From assembly GCA_002050375.1 (NCBI GenBank), contig MWYU01000677.1, positions 1-39,860 of the forward strand: a DNA stretch of 39,860 bases, read 5' to 3'. The notes under the pieces are model-generated. The model saw only the letters and a program-made list of their open reading frames with translations, was not told the DNA's origin and ran no database searches. The DNA is from Chitinophagales bacterium 62-2. GTDB taxonomy: Bacteria > Bacteroidota > Bacteroidia > Chitinophagales > Chitinophagaceae. Every line of letters begins with the position of its first letter. Within the stretch, counting starts at the first letter, position 1. Shown in pieces: positions 26,029 to 35,245 of this stretch. A program made the position numbers and the translations under genes.

Positions 26029-27276
26029 ATGAAAATCATATTAAATACAAAATTTATGGCGGGAAAGAATTTCATTTTTATTCTGCTGATTATTATTTTT
26101 ATTGGAGTCAGTAAAGCACAAACACCGGATAAGTTTCCGACGGTAAGCGAGGCTATACAAATAACTAAAAATGGCAAAGAACATTTTTATGCCAGTTATT
26201 ATGGCATTACCTCTTTTAATAGATCGCAGCAGTATGCAACAGTTTTACAAACAAGCATAAAACATAAACTTCCCACCGAAAATGAGCCTGCCACTTTAGG
26301 CCTGGTAGATATGAAAACTTTCGGTTTCATCCCATTAACTACAACCAGAGCATGGAATTTTCAGGAAGGCTGCATGGCTCACTGGCTTGATAATTCTACC
26401 ATCATTTTTAATGACTTTAGAAACGGGAAAAATGTATCGGTAATAATGAATATAGAAAACAAGAAAGAAAAAAAAGTGCTGCCTTTCCCGGTTAGCGGCG
26501 TTGCTCCAAATGGGAAAGAAGCAGTCAGCTTAAATTTTTCAAGGCTTAGAATTACTCGTACAGACTATGGCTATGGCGGAAATGGCCAGGATGCACAAAA
26601 AGATGTTGTTTTTCCGGATAATGATGGGATATTTCTGGTGAACCTTAAAACAGGTGCTTCAAAGCTATTGGTAAGTCTTGCTCAAATAAAAAACATGGTT
26701 CCTCCTTTTACTAAAAGCTCCATCGAATATTTTGCACATACGCGTTTTAATACTGATGGTACAAAAATATTCTGGCTTGCAAGAGGTATCCCTGAATGGA
26801 ATACCTCGGCTTTTACTGTAAATAAAGATGGCAGCAATTTACAAAGATGCTTTCCTGATAAATGGGGCGGCTCTCATTTCGACTGGCTCGATGAAGATGA
26901 ATTGATGATCACAGCAAACTATGATGGAAAAAAATATGCACATATTCTTTTTACCATTGGTAAGCAGGATTATAAAAAGTTAGGTAAAGGCGCTTTGGAT
27001 TTTGACGCTCATGGAACGTTTTCTCCTAATAAAAAATGGATGGTTACCGATGGTTATCCTGATAAAAATTCGGGCGAGCAAAAGATATATTTAATGGATA
27101 TGAAAACCGAGGAGGTAAAACTTTTAGGAAGTTATGTAGAACCGAAGGAATACAGTGACAAAGGGCAGTGGCGCTGCGATATTCATTCACGTTGGAGCCC
27201 TAAGGGAGACATGATTGGATTTAACTCTACAAAAACCGGTGAAAGACAGGCCTACATTTACCGTGTTAAAGAGTAA
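26029..27276 (+). CDS. Exported beta-propeller protein, oligogalacturonate-lyase/TolB-like
   Basis: The 415-residue protein has an N-terminal hydrophobic export signal ending near SKAQ (about residue 31). Repeated strand motifs such as FNTDGTKIFWLARG, DAHGTFSPNKKWMVTDGYP and DIHSRWSPKGDMIGFNST mark a WD40-like/TolB-like propeller. The conserved His residues in DAHGTFSP and DIHSRWSP resemble the Mn-binding His set of PL22 oligogalacturonate lyases, so a lyase role on an uronate-containing fragment is possible. A plain binding role cannot be excluded. It is 81 bp after the DUF4838 gene on the same strand. Confidence 0.65.
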   Translation: MKIILNTKFMAGKNFIFILLIIIFIGVSKAQTPDKFPTVSEAIQITKNGKEHFYASYYGITSFNRSQQYATVLQTSIKHKLPTENEPATLGLVDMKTFGFIPLTTTRAWNFQEGCMAHWLDNSTIIFNDFRNGKNVSVIMNIENKKEKKVLPFPVSGVAPNGKEAVSLNFSRLRITRTDYGYGGNGQDAQKDVVFPDNDGIFLVNLKTGASKLLVSLAQIKNMVPPFTKSSIEYFAHTRFNTDGTKIFWLARGIPEWNTSAFTVNKDGSNLQRCFPDKWGGSHFDWLDEDELMITANYDGKKYAHILFTIGKQDYKKLGKGALDFDAHGTFSPNKKWMVTDGYPDKNSGEQKIYLMDMKTEEVKLLGSYVEPKEYSDKGQWRCDIHSRWSPKGDMIGFNSTKTGERQAYIYRVKE

Positions 27277-27313
27277 ACTTTAAGGAAAAAAATTTCAGCA
27301 TTAAATATAATTT

Positions 27314-28492
27314 TTGAAACGGGATAACATTAACCTACGCTGGCTTACAGGTTTAGACCTTTTAAGGTTTATGATGGCGGTTTCAATATTAATATTTCAT
27401 TTCCCTCACTTCGATAATATCCACTTTAATACACCTCGTCTTGAAGGTCTCGATAAAAATACATTTGATGGTATATCTGATCCTGTATTAATGATGGATC
27501 TGCCCCTGAAAAATATATTCTCAATTATTTATGTACACGGAGATTTTGCGGTAAGAATTTTTTGGATGATATCTGGCGCCATCTTCTTCATTTTTTATCT
27601 GGATGTTGTCCAAAATCAAAAACTTTCATTTTATAAATTTCTGTTTTTACGGTTCAGCAGGTTATATCCGCTACATCTTATAACATTGGTTGCAATGGCT
27701 GTTTTGCAATACATCTATCTTCAAAAGTTTGGTGATTTTTTTATTTATAAAAATAATTCAGTCATACATTTTATTCTAAACCTGTTCATGATAAGCTATT
27801 GGAACCCCAGGTTTGGCTATTCATTCAACGGGCCATTTTGGAGCGTGTCTATTGAAATGTTTTTATACATCATATTTTATGGGTTAGCCTTTCTTAAAAG
27901 CTTATCGTCAAACAAACATTTACTGTTTCTCACCTTACTATTATTTACATTTAATTATTTGGAAATACTCACTCCTTTTAATGAAGGCTTACTTTATTTT
28001 TTTGCCGGCTGCTTATTAATAAGTTCAATTATCAATGCTAAAAAGGATTTAATAATTGGTGCAGTATTACTGTTTTTGATTTTTGTGGTTTTAAAGTATG
28101 GTCTTTTAGAGTGGGAAGGAATTAGCAGAATAATCAATAGTTATATTAGCCTCGCCATATCTTTTCTTGGCGTACTCACTTTTATGTTTCTGTTCAGGAA
28201 AGCAAATGTTCGTATTCAAAAGTTATTCAGAAATATTGGAAACATGACTTATGCCATTTACATGATCCATATCCCGATGCAGGTAATTTTTATTTTATCT
28301 TTTTATGAAAGGGGAGTTTCATTTTTCATGAGTAGTACGTTCTTATTTATGTATCTACTCATTTGCTGCATATTAGGTCATTTCACTTTTAGGTATATTG
28401 AAAGACCAGCACAAAATTTTTTAAGAGGATATAAAAAGATGGAGACCGGATCAACCAAAGCAGACCTCTTTCTTAACAGGATTAAAAATTGA
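27314..28492 (+). CDS. Membrane acyltransferase 3 family O-acyltransferase
   Basis: The likely start is TTG at 27314, since the conserved LRWLTGLDLLRFMMAVS segment begins just after it and the next Met lies inside that motif. The 392 residues contain about ten membrane helices, and the conserved His appears in ILIFHFPHF near residue 28. GPFWSVSIEMFLYIIFY and the late YAIYMIHIPMQ are also typical of acyltransferase 3 (OatA/NodX/OafA-like) proteins. They transfer acetyl or other acyl groups to surface glycans from the cytoplasmic side. It lies 37 bp after the propeller and 7 bp before a sulfatase. A biosynthetic acyltransferase among degradative genes is unexpected. Confidence 0.88.
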   Translation: MKRDNINLRWLTGLDLLRFMMAVSILIFHFPHFDNIHFNTPRLEGLDKNTFDGISDPVLMMDLPLKNIFSIIYVHGDFAVRIFWMISGAIFFIFYLDVVQNQKLSFYKFLFLRFSRLYPLHLITLVAMAVLQYIYLQKFGDFFIYKNNSVIHFILNLFMISYWNPRFGYSFNGPFWSVSIEMFLYIIFYGLAFLKSLSSNKHLLFLTLLLFTFNYLEILTPFNEGLLYFFAGCLLISSIINAKKDLIIGAVLLFLIFVVLKYGLLEWEGISRIINSYISLAISFLGVLTFMFLFRKANVRIQKLFRNIGNMTYAIYMIHIPMQVIFILSFYERGVSFFMSSTFLFMYLLICCILGHFTFRYIERPAQNFLRGYKKMETGSTKADLFLNRIKN

Positions 28493-28499
28493 TTAAACG

Positions 28500-30128
28500 A
28501 TGTATATAGCTTCTGATGTACTTCAAAAAGTTAGGATACGCGGAGTTGTATTTTTGACTTTGCTTATAACCTTCACGCTGCTTAGCTATAAAGGGTCTAT
28601 CAAAAAAACTAATTTAACACAGCGGGATAAAAGACCTAATATTCTTTTTGTAATATCTGATGATCAATCTTATCCTCATGCTTCAGCTTATGGATATAAA
28701 GCTATAAACACTCCAGCGTTTGATAGAATTGCAAGAGAAGGAGCGTTGTTTACAAACGCTATTGTTGCTTCTCCGGGTTGCAGTCCATCCCGTGCATCTA
28801 TACTTACCGGTAGAAATTGCTGGCAACTTGAAGAAGCAGGCACGCATGCCAGCAGCTTCCCGCAAAAATATATCACCTATCCGGACCTGTTAGAAAGAGC
28901 AGGGTATCTAATTGGTTTTACCGGCAAGCCGTGGGCACCTGGAGATTGGAGTAAATCCGGAAGAAAAAGAAACCCGGCGGGAACAGAGTATAATAAAATT
29001 AAATTGACTAATAATCCTTCCGGAATTTCTAGTATTGATTATGCGGCAAACTTTTCTGATTTTTTGTTTAAGAGAGAAATGAATCAGCCATTTTGTTTTT
29101 GGTTTGGCGCCACTGAACCTCACAGAGTCTTTTCGCAGGGAATAGGTTTGAAAAATGGAAAGAAATCAGAAGATGTTGAAGTTCCTGCATTTCTACCGGA
29201 TAATTCTGAAGTAAGAAATGATATTTTAGACTATTGCTTTGAAATAGAATGGTATGATAAGCAATTAAGCAAAATCATCTCCCTGTTGGAAAAGTCGGGT
29301 GAGTTAGATAATACTATCATCGTAGTTACTTCAGACAATGGCATGGCATTTCCCCGGGCAAAAGCAAATACTTATGAGTTTGGAATTCATGTTCCTTTAG
29401 CTATCAGATGGGGTATGAATATTAGAGCTGGTACTAAAATAAACAATGTAGTTAGCCTTATAGATCTGGCTCCAACTTTTCTTGAGGCTGCCGGCGTTAA
29501 ACATCCCGGAACTAAAACCGGCGATAATACTATGGAAGGTATCAGCATGTTAACTATCCTCACTAATAAAAAACGCACTGTTAAAGATACCTTACGCACG
29601 GGAGTATATTCTTCAAGAGAGCGCCATTCCTTTGCCCGGTGGAATAACCTAAGTTATCCGCAAAGAGCTTTACGGACAAATGATTATTTATATATCAGAA
29701 ACTTTAAACCTCATTTATGGCCTGCCGGCGATCCGCAAAAGATGGAGAAAGACTCAATCTCAAGTCAAATGAAATTAGGTCCGCCGCATAGTGGCTATCA
29801 TGATATTGATGCCAGTCCAACTTTAGATTTTTTGGTCAGGAACAGAGATGAAAAAGAGGTCTCTGAATATTTTCACTACGCAATAGATGTACGCCCTGCG
29901 GAAGAATTATATGATATTAAAATAGATCCGGCTTGTTTAAATAACCTGGCTAAAGATCGGGCATTTCTAAAAACCAGGAACTTATTGAAAAACCGGATGG
30001 ATAGTTATCTAAGAAAAACTAATGATCCAAGGGTTACAGGTAACGGAGATATTTTTGAAACATATCGCAGGTATGAAGGCGTGTCAAGAGATTTCCCGCC
30101 TCACCTGAAATCTATGCAGCAGAACTAA
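28500..30128 (+). CDS. Exported type I sulfatase, N-sulfoglucosamine sulfohydrolase-like (S1_8-type)
   Basis: The 542-residue protein has an N-terminal hydrophobic helix (VVFLTLLITFTLL), so it is secreted or anchored. The formylglycine motif is intact: PGCSPSRASILTGR. Metal-ligand blocks are FVISDDQ and TSDNGMAFPRAKANTYEFG. The pattern EPHRVF plus PAFLPDNSEVRNDILDY is characteristic of sulfamidase (SGSH)-like enzymes, which cut N-sulfate from glucosamine. O-sulfatase activity cannot be excluded. It begins 7 bp after the acyltransferase and precedes another sulfatase by 24 bp, so the three are probably co-transcribed. Confidence 0.9.
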   Translation: MYIASDVLQKVRIRGVVFLTLLITFTLLSYKGSIKKTNLTQRDKRPNILFVISDDQSYPHASAYGYKAINTPAFDRIAREGALFTNAIVASPGCSPSRASILTGRNCWQLEEAGTHASSFPQKYITYPDLLERAGYLIGFTGKPWAPGDWSKSGRKRNPAGTEYNKIKLTNNPSGISSIDYAANFSDFLFKREMNQPFCFWFGATEPHRVFSQGIGLKNGKKSEDVEVPAFLPDNSEVRNDILDYCFEIEWYDKQLSKIISLLEKSGELDNTIIVVTSDNGMAFPRAKANTYEFGIHVPLAIRWGMNIRAGTKINNVVSLIDLAPTFLEAAGVKHPGTKTGDNTMEGISMLTILTNKKRTVKDTLRTGVYSSRERHSFARWNNLSYPQRALRTNDYLYIRNFKPHLWPAGDPQKMEKDSISSQMKLGPPHSGYHDIDASPTLDFLVRNRDEKEVSEYFHYAIDVRPAEELYDIKIDPACLNNLAKDRAFLKTRNLLKNRMDSYLRKTNDPRVTGNGDIFETYRRYEGVSRDFPPHLKSMQQN

Positions 30129-30152
30129 CAAATTAATTATAACAATACGATT

Positions 30153-31520
30153 ATGCGCCTTCTATATTTACTTTTATCATTAATAATGGTGCTGTCTTTT
30201 TCTAGTAAGATTAAGGCACAAAATCAAAAACCAAATATCATAATCATTCTTGCTGATGATTTAGGCTATGGCGATTTAAGCTGTTACGGGCATCCAACCA
30301 TTCGTACCCCGTACTTAGATCAAATGGCAAAAGAAGGAATGCGCTTTACCCAATTTTATGTTGCTGCAAATGTATGTTCTCCAAGCAGGGCCGCATTATT
30401 AACAGGGAGATTGCCACTTAGAAATGGTATGGCGGGTGAACAAAGAGTTGTTCTTTTCCCAAATTCTTCAGGAGGATTACCGGCAAGTGAAATTACCATT
30501 GCAGAAGCGCTTAAAAGTGCAGGTTACTCTACGGGGATAATTGGAAAATGGCATTTAGGACATCTGCCACAATACTTGCCGGCGAAACAGGGCTTTGACT
30601 ATTTCTATGGTATCCCGTATTCTAATGATATGAATTCTATCAGGAATAAATCTAATCCTCCTTTGCCATTATATAAAGACTCAAAAGTTATTGAAGAAAA
30701 TCCTGATCAAAGTCTATCAACCAAAAATTATACTGAAGAAGCTATTAATTTTATTAAGAGAAATAAAACAAAGCCGTTTTTCTTATACTACGCTAATCAT
30801 TTTCCGCATGAGCCTCTTTCTGTTTCTAATGATTTTAAAGGTAAAAGTAAGAGAGGCTTATATGGCGACGTTGTAGCAGAATTAGACTGGAGTGTTGGAC
30901 AGGTTTTAAAAACTTTAAGAGAGCAAAAATTAGATAAGAACACGCTTGTAATTTTTACCAGTGACAATGGTCCCACACTGCAACATCGCGAAGCAGGGGG
31001 TTCTGCAGGATTGTTATACGAAGGAAAGAAAACTACTTACGAAGGTGGAATGCGGGTTCCTGCTATAGCATGGTGGCCGGGAAAAATACTTACAAATCAA
31101 ATTTCTGAAACTGTTGTTACTTCTATGGATATAATGCCTACCGTAATAAATTTGGCGAACATTAATTTTGCAAAAGACAGGCAATTAGATGGAGCAGACA
31201 TATTACCGGTATTAACAGGTGAACCTGGTAAGGCAGATAAGATAGTTTATTACTATAATAAAACAACACTTCAGGCAATTAGAAAGGGATCGTGGAAGGC
31301 GCATTTTTATATCCTGCCATCATCAGCACCAGCTAAAGAGTTTGGAAAGTTATTAGATCAGCCTCTGCTTTATAACCTGGATACAGATCCATCTGAAAGA
31401 TTAGATGTAAGCAAAGCCCATCCTGAAATTATAGAAGACATACGCAAAGAATACGACAGGCATGTAAAGTCATTCACTCCAATGCCGTTGCAATTTGATG
31501 CGATAATTGAAAATAAATAA
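30153..31520 (+). CDS. Exported type I sulfatase, arylsulfatase A/GALNS-like
   Basis: The 455-residue protein has a signal peptide ending near residue 23 (SSKIKAQ). It begins the catalytic domain with ILADDLGYGDLSCYG and carries NVCSPSRAALLTGRLPLRNG, the complete CxPSR formylglycine site. GIIGKWHLGH and FTSDNGPT supply further active-site residues of the arylsulfatase/N-acetylgalactosamine-6-sulfatase group. It hydrolyses a sulfate ester on a sugar outside the cytoplasm. It is the last gene of the plus-strand group and converges with the SGNH gene, with 42 bp between the stops; I see no clear terminator there. Confidence 0.93.
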   Translation: MRLLYLLLSLIMVLSFSSKIKAQNQKPNIIIILADDLGYGDLSCYGHPTIRTPYLDQMAKEGMRFTQFYVAANVCSPSRAALLTGRLPLRNGMAGEQRVVLFPNSSGGLPASEITIAEALKSAGYSTGIIGKWHLGHLPQYLPAKQGFDYFYGIPYSNDMNSIRNKSNPPLPLYKDSKVIEENPDQSLSTKNYTEEAINFIKRNKTKPFFLYYANHFPHEPLSVSNDFKGKSKRGLYGDVVAELDWSVGQVLKTLREQKLDKNTLVIFTSDNGPTLQHREAGGSAGLLYEGKKTTYEGGMRVPAIAWWPGKILTNQISETVVTSMDIMPTVINLANINFAKDRQLDGADILPVLTGEPGKADKIVYYYNKTTLQAIRKGSWKAHFYILPSSAPAKEFGKLLDQPLLYNLDTDPSERLDVSKAHPEIIEDIRKEYDRHVKSFTPMPLQFDAIIENK

Positions 31521-31562
31521 CTCGATTATAGGCGTGTAATAGATGCATGAATACACCTGTGG

Positions 31563-32207
31563 CTAACCAATCTCCTTTCTCAACATCCTTACAATAAATG
31601 TTGCAATCTTTTTATAACCTTCAGGCGTATAATGCACATCATCCGATCCTTTTCCATATTTTTTATGAGTGGATTTTGTTTTGGCAAAGATGTCGTTTAC
31701 CGCAATTCCATTTTTCTTCATTACCTCTTTAGCAATCTTATTATAAATCTCAGGATCCTTCATAAATCTGCCAGCCTCATTTTCGGGTACATAACTGGTA
31801 GTCACAAAAATCAATTTTGCATCGGTCTTCTTAAGAATTTGAACTAACGAGTCGAGGTTTATACGGTATTGCTCCGGTGTGTGTGTAATTGAACCTTTTA
31901 CTTTATCGCGGTTACCCTGAAATTTGGAATCCGGATGCCGGTAAGCTAAATCCCATAAGCCCCAGTTAAACTGAATAATATCCCAATCCTCATTTCCCAA
32001 CCATTCACTAATATTTTTTAAACCTGTTCCGGTGTGTTCTGCATTGCCTTTATTATGTACTACCTCTGCTACATCTGCAAGGGCTTGCTCTACAAAAGGA
32101 GTGTATCCAATTGAAATGGAATCGCCAATAATTAAGATCTTTTTTTTACGGGGAGCGAAGCCTGTAAAGAGAAGAACAAGGGCAAAAAGAATCAGAGTTA
32201 TCTTCAT
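31563..32207 (-). CDS. Exported SGNH/GDSL-family hydrolase
   Basis: The 214-residue protein has a short signal peptide (ILFALVLLFTGFAP). SGNH blocks are visible: ILIIGDSIS with the nucleophile Ser, a Gly/Asn region in HNKGNAEHTGTG, FNWGLWDL in place of the usual GxND, and DVHYTPEGYKKIA with the catalytic Asp-His. It is probably a small carbohydrate esterase removing acetyl or similar groups. It lies 103 bp downstream of the M20 amidohydrolase on the same strand. A decayed plus-strand relative appears at 37414-37640. Confidence 0.85.
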   Translation of the reverse strand: MKITLILFALVLLFTGFAPRKKKILIIGDSISIGYTPFVEQALADVAEVVHNKGNAEHTGTGLKNISEWLGNEDWDIIQFNWGLWDLAYRHPDSKFQGNRDKVKGSITHTPEQYRINLDSLVQILKKTDAKLIFVTTSYVPENEAGRFMKDPEIYNKIAKEVMKKNGIAVNDIFAKTKSTHKKYGKGSDDVHYTPEGYKKIATFIVRMLRKEIG

Positions 32208-32310
32208 AGCTAATAATAGATAGTTGTAAGTGTCTCTTGTTTTTAAAATAGTAAAGCCTTCCTAAAACATGTTAGATGATTAATCTATCCTGTTCTTTCT
32301 CACTATGCAT

Positions 32311-33756
32311 TCATTTCTTCTTCCTGAAATCCAAAGGCGGCTTACGATCTCCAACAAGAGATTCATATTTAAAGGGAGTGCCCCTTCTTTTAAGAAACTC
32401 TTTTTTCGCTTCATCAACAATTGAAGGATTAAAAAACAGATCGTAAGCAGTTAAAGCAAGTGTTTTAGCTGCTGCAATCATACCTTTAACCCCAATAGTT
32501 GTACCGCTTGCAGCCGCCGATTGCCAACTGTGCGATGCGGTTCCCGGAACCCATGTAGCTGCATATAATCCTGCGGTTGGGGTAATCCAGCTAACATCTC
32601 CAACATCTGTTGACGCGCCGTTGCCAACACCGCCTTCAATTACTACAAAAGGTTTAATGGTATTTGCTTCTTCAACAGCAGGCTTTTCAGCTAAAGTTGT
32701 TTGTATTTTCTTAGCAAATGCCCTTTCTTCTGTTGAGTATGTTATACCACCAACATTTCTAAAATTCTTATCCGCCAGCGTGGAAACGGTTTCATTAATA
32801 AGTAAATTATAAGTACCATGAATTAACTCGTAATCCATTCTGGTTTCGGTGCCCATAGCTGCTCCTTCCGCTGCCTTCACTACACGGTAAAATATTTCTT
32901 TTACTTTATCTGCTTCAGGGTGACGTACATAATAGTACACTTCAGCAAAAGAAGGAACAACATTTGGCGCTTCACCGCCATAAGTAATCGCATAATGAAT
33001 TCGTGTATCAGAAGGAATGTGCTCACGCATCATGTTTACCATGTTATTCATTGCTTCCACTCCATCTAAGGCAGAACGTCCGAGATGCGGAGACCGGGCC
33101 GCATGTGCAGATTTACCATAAAACCGAAACTTTGCTGATTTAAGGGCAAGTGAAGATCTTGCAGATGCATTATTTTCATCAGATGCATGCCAATGCAGTG
33201 TAATGTCTACATCATTAAACAAGCCCGCGCGTACCAGGTAAACTTTACCTGCCCCACCTTCTTCTGCCGGGGTGCCATATAATCTTATAGTTCCCTTTGT
33301 TCCCGACTTTTGAAGCCATTCCTTAACCGCAACAACCGCTGCAACTGATCCTGCTCCAAATAAATTATGTCCGCATGCATGACCTGGTGCTCCCGGTAAA
33401 AGCGCTTTCTGTTCCGGCACCGCAGCTTGAGACATTCCAGGTAACGCGTCAAATTCAGCAAGAATTGCTATTACCGGTTTGCCGCTACCATACGAAGCCA
33501 GAAAAGCAGTGGGAATATTTGCCAGTCCCTTCTTCAGACTAAAACCATCTTTTTCCAACTGCTCCTGCAACAGTAAAGAACTCTTGTTCTCTTCATAACC
33601 CAATTCAGCATACTCCCAAATCTTTTTAGCTATATCAGCATACACTTCTTTATTTTTTTCAATCGCGATCAGCAGTTGTTCTTTGCCGGTCTTATTCTGT
33701 GCCGAAATGTTTGCAGAGATAAATAACAAACAAAAAGCAGATAGGATATTTTTCAT
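32311..33756 (-). CDS. Exported M20D amidohydrolase, AbgB-like
   Basis: The 481-residue protein has a signal peptide ending near ANISAQ (about residue 20). The M20D metallo-amidohydrolase fold is shown by GHACGHNLFGAG, YGTPAEEGGAGK (catalytic Glu pair), LHWHASD, and the late metal-site His in TASHSWQSAA. The sequence resembles subunit B of p-aminobenzoyl-glutamate hydrolase and related aminoacylase-like enzymes that hydrolyse N-acyl amino acids or similar amides. The dimerisation lid domain (SAKFRFYGKSAHAA) is present. Export is unusual for AbgB, which is cytosolic in E. coli. It adds another amide-cleaving enzyme to the locus. Confidence 0.9.
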   Translation of the reverse strand: MKNILSAFCLLFISANISAQNKTGKEQLLIAIEKNKEVYADIAKKIWEYAELGYEENKSSLLLQEQLEKDGFSLKKGLANIPTAFLASYGSGKPVIAILAEFDALPGMSQAAVPEQKALLPGAPGHACGHNLFGAGSVAAVVAVKEWLQKSGTKGTIRLYGTPAEEGGAGKVYLVRAGLFNDVDITLHWHASDENNASARSSLALKSAKFRFYGKSAHAARSPHLGRSALDGVEAMNNMVNMMREHIPSDTRIHYAITYGGEAPNVVPSFAEVYYYVRHPEADKVKEIFYRVVKAAEGAAMGTETRMDYELIHGTYNLLINETVSTLADKNFRNVGGITYSTEERAFAKKIQTTLAEKPAVEEANTIKPFVVIEGGVGNGASTDVGDVSWITPTAGLYAATWVPGTASHSWQSAAASGTTIGVKGMIAAAKTLALTAYDLFFNPSIVDEAKKEFLKRRGTPFKYESLVGDRKPPLDFRKKK

Positions 33757-34014
33757 CTTAATAATTTTTTAGAGGGTACTTATTCTGTTAGTAGCAGGCA
33801 AGAATACTTAAATATTAATCCTTACAATGTATTTTAAAACCAAGATAATTTATAAGGCTTTAAATAAACCGCCGGTATATTAAAACATGTGAAAAATGAA
33901 ATATAGTATTACTTCTATGTGCTTACATACGATACTTTTAGGTGTTTGTATTATATAAAAACTTGCAGGTAATTCAACTTGTTTCCGTTGTTGTTTAGTG
34001 CCTGATTACTTATC
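33757..34014. promoter_or_regulatory. Divergent intergenic region between M20D and TIM-barrel genes
   Basis: This 258-bp AT-rich gap must hold promoters for both divergent genes. No clear TAnnTTTG -7 element is visible on either strand. A TTTG at about 33944 on the plus strand has only a poor -7 partner. I find no coding sequence or strong palindrome. Confidence 0.3.
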
Positions 34015-35037
34015 ATGAAAAAAAAATCCACTTCCATATTTTCGCGTCGCACATTTCTGAAATCGTCTGCAATAACTGCTACCGGTTTATCAATGGGTTT
34101 CCCGGCAATTGCGAAAATTATTCCATCATCTAATGAAGGAACCAAAGTAATAGAGCCAACAGTTAAAACTCCGGGTGCAAAAGGTGCTTATCCCGTCAGC
34201 CTTTTTAGTAAATCTTTGCAATGGCTTGCAGTACCCGAAATGGTTAAAGAAGTTAGTTCGATGGGGTTTGATGGAGTTGATCTTACTATAAGAAGCAGCG
34301 GTGGACATGTTGAGCCAAAAAACGCAGAAAGAGATTTGCCGGTTGCAGTACAAAGTATTCGCAAAGCAGGATTAAATGTTGATATGGTTGTTACTGAAAT
34401 TATCGATCCGAAAAGTGCATTAAATGAATCAATCCTAAAGATGCTTTCTAATCTGGGGATTAGAAAATACCGTACAGCATTTATTCCATTCGATAGTTCT
34501 ATTGGTGTAGAAAAATCTCTTGAGAAGTTTAATATACAATTTCGTGAGTTAGCAGCTTTAAATAAAAAGTATGATATGCAGGGGATGTATCAGAATCATT
34601 CAGGCATACGCTTAGGAGGTTCTGTCTGGGATTTATGGGTGGCTATGAAAGATGTTGATCCGCAATATTTGGGTATTCAGTATGATCCAAAGCATGCAAC
34701 TATAGAAGGGCAGGCGTCGTGGGTTCATTCATTCGATTTGATTAAAAATCGCATTCATGCTATTAACGCTAAAGATTTTTACTGGGAAAAAGTAAATGAT
34801 AAATGGAAGCAAAAACAAGTGCCGCTCGGCACCGGAATGGTTGACTTTCCGGCATTCTTTGCTAAAGTGAAACAACACAATATACAGGTTCCAATTTCAT
34901 TGCATTTAGAGTATCCATTAGGTGGGGCAGAAGATGGAAATAAAATGCTGACTGTTCCTAAAGAAGAAGTACTTAATGCACACAGACGAGACATAAAGGT
35001 TTTGCGCAACATGCTTACAGAGGCTGGTCTTGTTTAA
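34015..35037 (+). CDS. Tat-exported sugar phosphate isomerase/epimerase-like TIM barrel
   Basis: The 340-residue protein starts with a textbook twin-arginine signal, SRRTFLKSS, followed by a hydrophobic stretch. The rest is an AP-endonuclease-2/xylose-isomerase-type barrel: SMGFDGVDLTIR, MYQNHSG, QYDPKHATIEG and LHLEYPLGG supply acidic and His metal ligands. Tat export suggests the metal is loaded in the cytoplasm. Exported members of this superfamily include 3-ketoglycoside-cleaving or epimerising enzymes of Bacteroidota, so that role is possible. It stands alone on the plus strand, 208 bp before the next gene. Confidence 0.85.
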   Translation: MKKKSTSIFSRRTFLKSSAITATGLSMGFPAIAKIIPSSNEGTKVIEPTVKTPGAKGAYPVSLFSKSLQWLAVPEMVKEVSSMGFDGVDLTIRSSGGHVEPKNAERDLPVAVQSIRKAGLNVDMVVTEIIDPKSALNESILKMLSNLGIRKYRTAFIPFDSSIGVEKSLEKFNIQFRELAALNKKYDMQGMYQNHSGIRLGGSVWDLWVAMKDVDPQYLGIQYDPKHATIEGQASWVHSFDLIKNRIHAINAKDFYWEKVNDKWKQKQVPLGTGMVDFPAFFAKVKQHNIQVPISLHLEYPLGGAEDGNKMLTVPKEEVLNAHRRDIKVLRNMLTEAGLV

Positions 35038-35245
35038 TCAAATCATACAACTTATTTTATAGATTGGTATGATAAAAGCTGCGTTCTTTCTTTATAATAT
35101 TTTTATACCGTTTGCAAATAAGAACCAAATATTTTCAAATGAAATGGCACCGTTAGTATTAGCAGATATTAAAAGCTCGAAACTATATCTTGCTTCATGC
35201 ATTATAAACCAGTTTGAAACCTACCCATAACTAAATAAAAATCAG

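Noticed and set aside
31521-31562. Bidirectional terminator between the convergent sulfatase and SGNH genes
   Set aside because: Only a short GTGTA/TACAC pairing with a bulge is present and there is no U-run in either direction.
22905-35167. TATTAGCAGAT occurring three times in intergenic DNA (22905, 23383, 35157)
   Set aside because: Spacing to the next start differs at every site, and near-identical TATTAGCAG strings occur inside coding sequence, so a regulatory role is not supported.
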